DNA of 64,000 bases, taken from Phellopilus nigrolimitatus. Lineage: Eukaryota > Basidiomycota > Agaricomycetes > Hymenochaetales > Hymenochaetaceae. Position 1 is the first letter of the stretch. Every line of letters begins with the position of its first letter. The DNA lies in the NCBI GenBank assembly GCA_021029095.1, contig JAJOHG010000042.1:124001-188000 (forward strand). The letters are read 5' to 3'. The notes beneath the pieces were generated by a model. The model did not search any database. It saw nothing but the letters and a program-made list of their open reading frames with translations, and had not been told where the DNA came from. This document shows, piece by piece, positions 59,076 through 64,000 of this stretch. The position numbers and the translations under genes were made by a program.

Positions 59076-59929
59076 GTGCCAGCGCGGCCTTGGGGTTCGA
59101 TAGCGTACAGATGCTCAGACTTTATACGACACGGATGGCACACGTGCCCAGGACGTGCCGGGTTCGCAGATCCAGACTCTGGCTTTTGATCACAGCCTTG
59201 CAGATACGGAGGCTTCCAACATATTAGCTTTCCAAAGAGAATGGTGGACGAACCTTGCTTCGCTTCTAATAGGGTATAAAGACAGCCTGACCTCAAACGA
59301 GCAAGCTCGTCTGGATCCTGGGTTTTTGAATTAGCAAGAAAACGGCAGCAGTGCTTAGCATCGCTTTGATCGCCAACTCTGCAAGATCTGCACATGCGCC
59401 TTGAAAGGAAGGCAGAGAGGTATTGGGGAGGCGGTGTTTCACAGGCCTGTGCTCACGGAGGACAAGGCTGTACAGTCGAATTTAAGACTCGAGTTCAAGT
59501 AGTATGTGATCATCGGACAGCTGCTGACACACGGTGAGGGAAAGACACCAGTCAAATACGCGACAGGACAGGACAGAAGGAAAGAAGGCTTATCGTGTGA
59601 GAGCGCGCACATAAGGCTCAGAGACAGACAGTATCAGACAATATAGACAGATGTGTCGCGTCGGCAGAATATAACAGAGTTGAGAGAAAGTGTAGCGAGG
59701 AAACCACCTGGAGGAGAGGAGCAGGAGTGGCGCGCACCTCCACGGCTGGCTGAGCCGACGTTGCGGCACGCTGAGTCATCACGTTCGCTAAGTCACGCCG
59801 TCCACGGGTTGCAGCGCCGGAACGCGCGCACACCCGCTACTGTTTCCCCTCTTCCGCTAGCCTCGTCTACCTTGCGTGCCACGCGTCCTCACCTGGCGAG
59901 GATACTTCGCGTTCCTCGTCGAGCTCGAC
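59076..59929. other. Spacer of the inverted duplication, right part
   Basis: A minus-strand frame of 125 codons starting at 59395 is Cys-rich (MCRSCRVGDQ..., HVCHPCRIK) but overlaps the second stem-loop and has no recognised homologue. Otherwise nothing is recognised. Confidence 0.3.
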
Positions 59930-60300
59930 TATCCTTCCGCGGCTCGTACGACATGCTTGACGAAATTGATCGTAATTTTGCGGACGCCATGGCCGTCGCC
60001 ATGCCGTCTTCAACCTCCGTCTTGTACTCTGCGGCCCCGGAACTGAGATAGCTGTCAGAGGCGTCAAGGCTCGGCCCTTACGCGTTGTCGAGAAAGCCTT
60101 AGACACAATCCCGTGTCCAGAATGCGGGTGGGAACACTTTCAGAGTCCTCATTAAGGGACAGGTGAGTCTACTTTATTTTCTCGTGTTTGCGGACGCCTC
60201 TTATAAGTTTCGCGCAGGCAAGACACACTGCCAGCGAACGTTAGTAGAGCGTCAACGACGACACAGGCCAGCCCGCTCCTTCGAGAGAATCAGCGTTTCT
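59930..60300 (+). pseudogene. Relic of an unidentified repeated gene (R3)
   Basis: FRGSYDMLDEIDRNFADAMA at 59935-59995 matches the R2 segment SRGASDILNDIDRNLADAMA. Further on, GGAACACTTTCAGAGTCCTCAT and a CGCGCAGGCAAGACACACTG block match R1. A stop after the first block and missing sections make it non-functional. Confidence 0.5.
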
Positions 60301-60611
60301 TCCACATCGACGGGCCTAACTGTGCGGAAGCATTTGCACGGAGTACGCGTACCGCCTTCTCTCCAACCACTAAGTCGAATTAATCTGTTCGCGCGTACTC
60401 TCGGAATGCAAGTCCCCGGCTGGATGTAGGGCCACGGTGTGTCATAGCAAAGGGCCTGCAGCGGCGCGGCCTCAATAAGAGTTTGGTGCGTGCATGTTGT
60501 TATTTCTTCTACGTACTCAGGATACTTCGCCGTAAGGCTCTACGAGAACACTGGGAAGGCTTAAGGGCATATTTGCATTACATTATGTCTTCGTCTATTC
60601 GATTCTGCAAC
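60301..60611. other. Intergenic, no gene seen
   Basis: Lies between relic R3 and the right arm of the inverted duplication. Confidence 0.4.
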
Positions 60612-61011
60612 ACGAAGTTTACATAGAAGTTTAAGTGCAACTGAGAGTTTTTCAATGTTGGATTTTGTTGCAAAGATCAGAAGTGTACGAGGATAGTCCA
60701 GAAGGTACTGACCTAGAAGCGAAGAGAGAAGGGTGGATAGCTGAGAATTATGGCGCGTGCGTTCAAGGTGGACAAGAACGAAGTGCCCGTGCCTGTTCTC
60801 GACATCTGTTGTTCAGTCTCTCCACTCGTAGCGTGCAACTCCTTTGGTTCATCCAATTGCAGAGAATACTCCGAACGAGGCCAGCCTCAATGCTCTTGAA
60901 TCCCGACAGCTTTGCTTTCTGCACCGAGCAAACATAGCTCGTTGCCGTCTTGTACGGACTAGTAACCATCGCGGTTTCTGGTTGCGAGCCTTGCGCAAAC
61001 TGCGCGAGGCA

Positions 61012-61017
61012 TATAAA
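61012..61017 (+). promoter_or_regulatory. TATA box of F-box copy 5
   Basis: TATAAA, 45 bp upstream of ATG 61062, the same spacing as in copies 1-4. Confidence 0.6.
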
Positions 61018-61061
61018 GGCATGCATCCTGCTGTGGGATTTGGCCATTCAACCATTCAGCA

Positions 61062-62893
61062 ATGCCTGCCAGAGTTAGTGTTCGCTTCCTATGTTTGCCC
61101 AGCTGAATGGCATCTCAATATAACTAATTATTTGTCTGTCTGTTTCAACCGTGCGCGTTTCTCCGCAAATTCACTCCCAAACGCCGTGTGCCTCAGCTTC
61201 CCAGCAATCCGGCAACGTCTGAAGTCCCAGACCGTCAATCAGACCATTCAGAAATCATCACCAATACCCCAGGTCAGCGGTTAAGCCGTTCAGAAATGTC
61301 CTCCACTGTTTTTAGGGTCTCAGATGAAGTCTGGACCAAGATTTTCCTGTTTTGTGGTTATATGGAAGTCCTGCGTCTCGAACTTGTGCGTGCTTGTGAT
61401 ACGTTTGCCCAGCTCAATAGTATTTACATCTGTTTCAGACATGCAAGTTTTTCCGCTACATCATTTATGACAAAGCCTTCTGGCTACTTCGCCTCCGTGC
61501 ACTGGAGCAGGATGAAGCACCCAATCTACCTCGCCACATTCCCATCAGCACGCTCACCGTGCCCGAACTGCGCACCCTTGTCATACGTGCACACCGGCGG
61601 CATCTCAACTGCACCGGTCCCGCCCCGCTGCGACCTACGCGAGAGATCACAGGACCCATTTGCCCTCCAGACTCGGGTCTGAGAGAGAATTGTCCGGAAC
61701 TGCTCCCTGGTGGTGCACTCTTGCTGATACGTTGGATGCCGAGGCTTGGGCCAAGGTTCCAACCGTCGTTCTTGCAGTGCTTCAATGTGCCCGGTGGCAA
61801 GTGTATCTGGACACACCAATCAGACGGGCTTGAAGTGAGACGCTTTGATTATGACATGCAGGCAAATGGAGACGTGCGTGTGCTCACGGAGAGCAGTCCT
61901 CCGAATCCTCAAATGGGCAACATTGTAACAGGGTAAGAAATGCAACATCTACAGAACATGGGAACTGAAATACCATACTGATCCCTTATTAGACCAACAG
62001 TTCTCAAAATAACCCAGATTTCACCCCACACGAAGCCTCCTAGACCGCGTTACGATGTCGAGACAAATATTTTTCAAGACCTAGATGCATCGCCTGTACA
62101 TGTAAAGCTTAGTGGTGATGTATTGGCAGTCAACAATTTTGGACAACTTCTCCTGACATTCTGGAAGGAAAAACGCTCAGTCGTAATCCGTGGAGTATGT
62201 ATATCTATCTGATGAAAGGGAATTGAAATTGACCAATGTGTTTCTGCTCAGAGTAATTTTTGCAGTGTCGATTTGGTAGACAACTATCTCATCTGCGTAC
62301 AGGACGAGTCTGGAATCAAATCAGTTGTAGCCATTTTGCTTTCATCCATACACAACATTCTGCCCAGTGCCACCCAGACACCAAAGGAGCTGACACTTGA
62401 TGACATTCCACATGTCAGATGCCCTGTGCCATCATCTAACCCTGACTGGATTTGTTATCAGATTAAGGCATCTGTTTGTACGTTTCACTGGAAGTCTGAA
62501 GCTGAAAGGAAATCAAGGGGAATCAATATCACAGTGTCTCAGGTTGCAACAGAAACCTCTGGTCAAGCATTTTATGTGGATTCTTTTGTCTTGAAGACTC
62601 CACTCTTATACAATGGCTTTCCACAACTCAAATGCCTCAAGAGCTTGAAGCCAGCCTTGGAACCCCAGAATGGTCCATATGGCTTGAGGATACCACAATC
62701 ACAAGCCGCCTCAACATTGATTCGTTATTCCTCTCAGCCATTTCCTACATGGGCGCTTGCTACTTTCTCTGATGGGGAAAAGCTGGTGTTGCACAATTTC
62801 AGACCAGCCACTTACTATATGAATTTAGACTTCTACAGTGGAGCTCTTAGCTTCCTGTCAAAGGACAGTCTCATCATCCAGCATTTTGACTGA
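61062..62893 (+). CDS. F-box protein, family 1 copy 5 (intact)
   Basis: Predicted SCF ubiquitin-ligase receptor and the reference copy for this family. Exons 61062-61073 (Met-Pro-Ala-Arg), 61197-61385, 61439-61932, 61993-62194, 62252-62893 (TGA); all phases agree, 512 aa. The F-box is residues about 44-90 across the second intron: VSDEVWTKIFLFCGYMEVLR, LEL, TCKFFRYIIYDKAFWLL. The rest (RHIPISTLTVPELRTLVIRA; LLPGGALLLIRW; KCIWTHQSDGLEVRRFDYDM; LSGDVLAVNNFGQLLLTFWK; FHWKSEAERKSRGINI; LDFYSGALSFLS) is probably a beta-rich substrate-binding domain. The first exon is only 12 nt. The start was chosen from splice phase and from a TATA box 45 bp upstream; the earlier ATG at 61021 is too close to the TATA box. 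Substrate unknown. Confidence 0.82.
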
Positions 62894-62925
62894 AGGGTGT
62901 CTTTCAGCCCAATTTAGTTTCCAGT

Positions 62926-63239
62926 AGACACGTAACTAGCCGTTCTTGTAGTACATTTATATATGGAATTGCTCTGTAACAATCTACAAAGCATCAGGCT
63001 ACAGACTTATAGTACCCCATTACGCACCCAGAGCGAAACAACTTTCTCTGTCCACCATACAGGTGGACTCCATAAATGTGCATCCATGTGTAATCAGCAA
63101 TCGCGTCAAAGGAGTGTGCGCAGTGCACGTCCTCCGATCACACAGTTCAAGTGCATATTCTAAGTTGACTATGCCTGATCACAAAATTCTGCACGCAGGA
63201 ATGAGGACAATACAATTACTGTGAGTTCACCATCCTGTT
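62926..63239. other. 3' flank of F-box copy 5, no gene
   Basis: Partly alignable with the 3' flanks of copies 2 and 3 (CATCAGGCTACAG..TTA.A...CC.ATTACGC). Nothing else is recognised. Confidence 0.4.
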
Positions 63240-63753
63240 TCATATGTAGCTCAACCAACGTTCCTCGGCCTCCTGTATGGGCAGAATCTCTAAGCAAGCA
63301 GATGATGTCGCAGAAGCAGGGCAGGTATGTCTCCGCAATCGAGAGACCACAAATGCGTAAGTTGGCACTAGCTCTACGAGTTGCAGCATGAGATCGGAAA
63401 GACAACAGGGTAAGTATAGGAAGAGAGTCAGCAATCTCTTGCATTTGCGCCAGATGCACGTCTCCTGTCTCGCTGCCCAGCATTCCCTGGATTTTATATA
63501 AGTTGAGCGAGAGGTCCTCTCTGTCATCCCCTGGATGTATAAGAATTTATGTGTAGTTGCATGAGGCCCAAAGCCGAACTGCGTCGCGAGCGCACTCATC
63601 CACACCTCGAGACGCTGGCCAAGGAACCCAAGCACCAAACCTGAGACTGAGAATGAGATGTATAAATAAATCGGATCAATCTAGAGAGATCCGCCCGATA
63701 TTAGTGCATGAAAGTGAGTCCATATATAGGTTCATATACTGATCGAGGTCCAT
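63240..63753 (-). pseudogene. Small uncharacterised gene, copy B (internally deleted)
   Basis: Starts ATGGACCTCGATCA with donor GTATAT and acceptor CTCTCTAG, as in copy A. The exon 2 start then lacks most of the central part of copy A. The homologous frame resumes at VLGFLGQRLEVWMSALATQF (copy A has LMFTFLGKHLEGWMNALAAE) and continues ...KFLYIQ..., WAARQETCIWRKCKRLL. The two parts are in different frames. Function unknown. Confidence 0.45.
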
Positions 63754-63780
63754 CATAGAACTGTTCAGCTCTAGATAGAG

Positions 63781-63854
63781 GGGGTGACTTGGGGCTCTTC
63801 GTTGCATGACGTACGGAGATGCAATGAGGAGCCAGGAGAGCCATCCAGCACCCC
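63781..63854. repeat. Stem-loop upstream of small gene copy B (first of two)
   Basis: Arms GGCTCTTCGTTGCAT (63793-63807) and ATGCAATGAGGAGCC (63819-63833) pair with two mismatches; the outermost GGGGTG/CACCCC also pairs. Its position matches the perfect palindrome of copy A. Confidence 0.75.
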
Positions 63855-63942
63855 TGCGCCTAGGATCATTGGTTTTAAACTACACTCAAGTCAATGAACC
63901 AACTACGAGTGAGCAAAACAAATGATGTTAGGCGCAAGGGTG
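63849..63942. repeat. Stem-loop upstream of small gene copy B (second of two)
   Basis: Arms 63849-63876 and 63915-63942 pair at 24 of 28 positions (CACCC.TGCGCCTA..ATCATT.GTTTT). An inner CACTC/GAGTG pair adds a second helix. It corresponds to the stem-loop at 59001-59075 by position and by the shared CCTGCGCC...ATCAT core. Confidence 0.8.
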
Positions 63943-64000
63943 ATGGTAGTGGCTCGACACTCAATTTCACATAGATGGGGAGTCTTTATAGGGCGAGCAT

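Larger units (their letters stand above)
60612..62925 (+). repeat. Right arm of the 2.3-kb inverted duplication (F-box copy 5)
   Basis: Counterpart of 53270-55562. Relative to the left arm it carries about 48 extra bp around 60765-60812, upstream of the promoter, bounded by a short GTTCA repeat. Confidence 0.8.

Noticed and set aside
59018..59395. 125-codon Cys-rich frame on the minus strand
   Set aside because: Overlaps an imperfect stem-loop, has no homologue I recognise and no paralogue beside small gene copy B.
61021..61284. Start codon with the reading Met-His-Pro-Ala-Val-Gly-Phe for F-box copy 5 (and the equivalent in other copies)
   Set aside because: The ATG follows TATAAA by only a few bases and would lie upstream of, or at, the transcription start; the frame is also out of phase with the F-box exon.
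1..64000. CRISPR arrays, prokaryotic operons, rRNA genes, LTR retrotransposons
   Set aside because: None seen: no regularly spaced repeats, no reverse transcriptase or integrase motifs, and no rRNA-like sequence on reading both strands.

Overview
The window is nuclear DNA of a filamentous basidiomycete, most likely an agaricomycete of the Polyporales type. Evidence: many short (about 50-70 nt) GT-AG introns, TATAAA boxes close upstream of start codons, an intron-bearing tRNA-Tyr(GTA), cysteine-free polyporopepsin-like aspartic proteases, a Zn2Cys6 regulator and large numbers of F-box genes. Exon models below were built by hand from splice signals and reading phase. No prokaryotic, viral or mitochondrial genes were seen.

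Layout. 1-1107: F-box gene of 'family 1' (copy 1, minus strand, cut by the window edge). 1876-9059: a 15-exon, very GC-rich Zn2Cys6 transcription factor gene (minus). 9060-12490: simple repeats without a convincing gene. 13088-17823: F-box family 1 copy 2, split by a 2833-bp hAT-type element (13311-16143) that carries chimeric fragments of at least three unrelated host genes (ribosomal protein L30, V-ATPase subunit a, ATP-citrate lyase). 18131-19105: duplicated 3' end of the transcription factor gene plus its flank. 19730-21151: secreted aspartic protease 1, followed by a decayed partial copy (21780-22150). 23884-25793: F-box family 1 copy 3 (pseudogene). 26514-28458: 12-TM sugar/quinate-type transporter (minus). 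31415-46101: three members and one relic of a second F-box family ('family 2'), interleaved with a TauD/TfdA-type dioxygenase (37035-38534) and a long WDDDF-motif protein (39263-43805, minus). 46359-46445: tRNA-Tyr. 47644-48385: mitochondrial chaperonin HSP10. 50686-52047: aspartic protease 2. 53321-62893: an inverted duplication with F-box family 1 copies 4 (minus, frameshifted) and 5 (plus, intact) on its arms; relic genes and stem-loops lie in the spacer. 63240-63942: a second small-gene copy with its own stem-loops.

The genes do not form one pathway. The conserved housekeeping or secreted functions (HSP10, tRNA, transporter, proteases, dioxygenase, regulator) stand as islands in a fast-duplicating F-box landscape. 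Duplication here is at DNA level: introns, promoters and 3' flanks are copied along. Blocks containing [transcription-factor 3' end - promoter - F-box gene] recur in both orientations.

The strongest novelty is the gene-capturing hAT-type element. It has 18-bp terminal inverted repeats, an 8-bp target duplication, an empty-site match in copy 3, and RPL30, V-ATPase and ACL exons fused in one orientation. The second is the pair of tandem stem-loops just upstream of two paralogous small genes near 58.9 and 63.8 kb. One of them is a perfect 48-bp palindrome.
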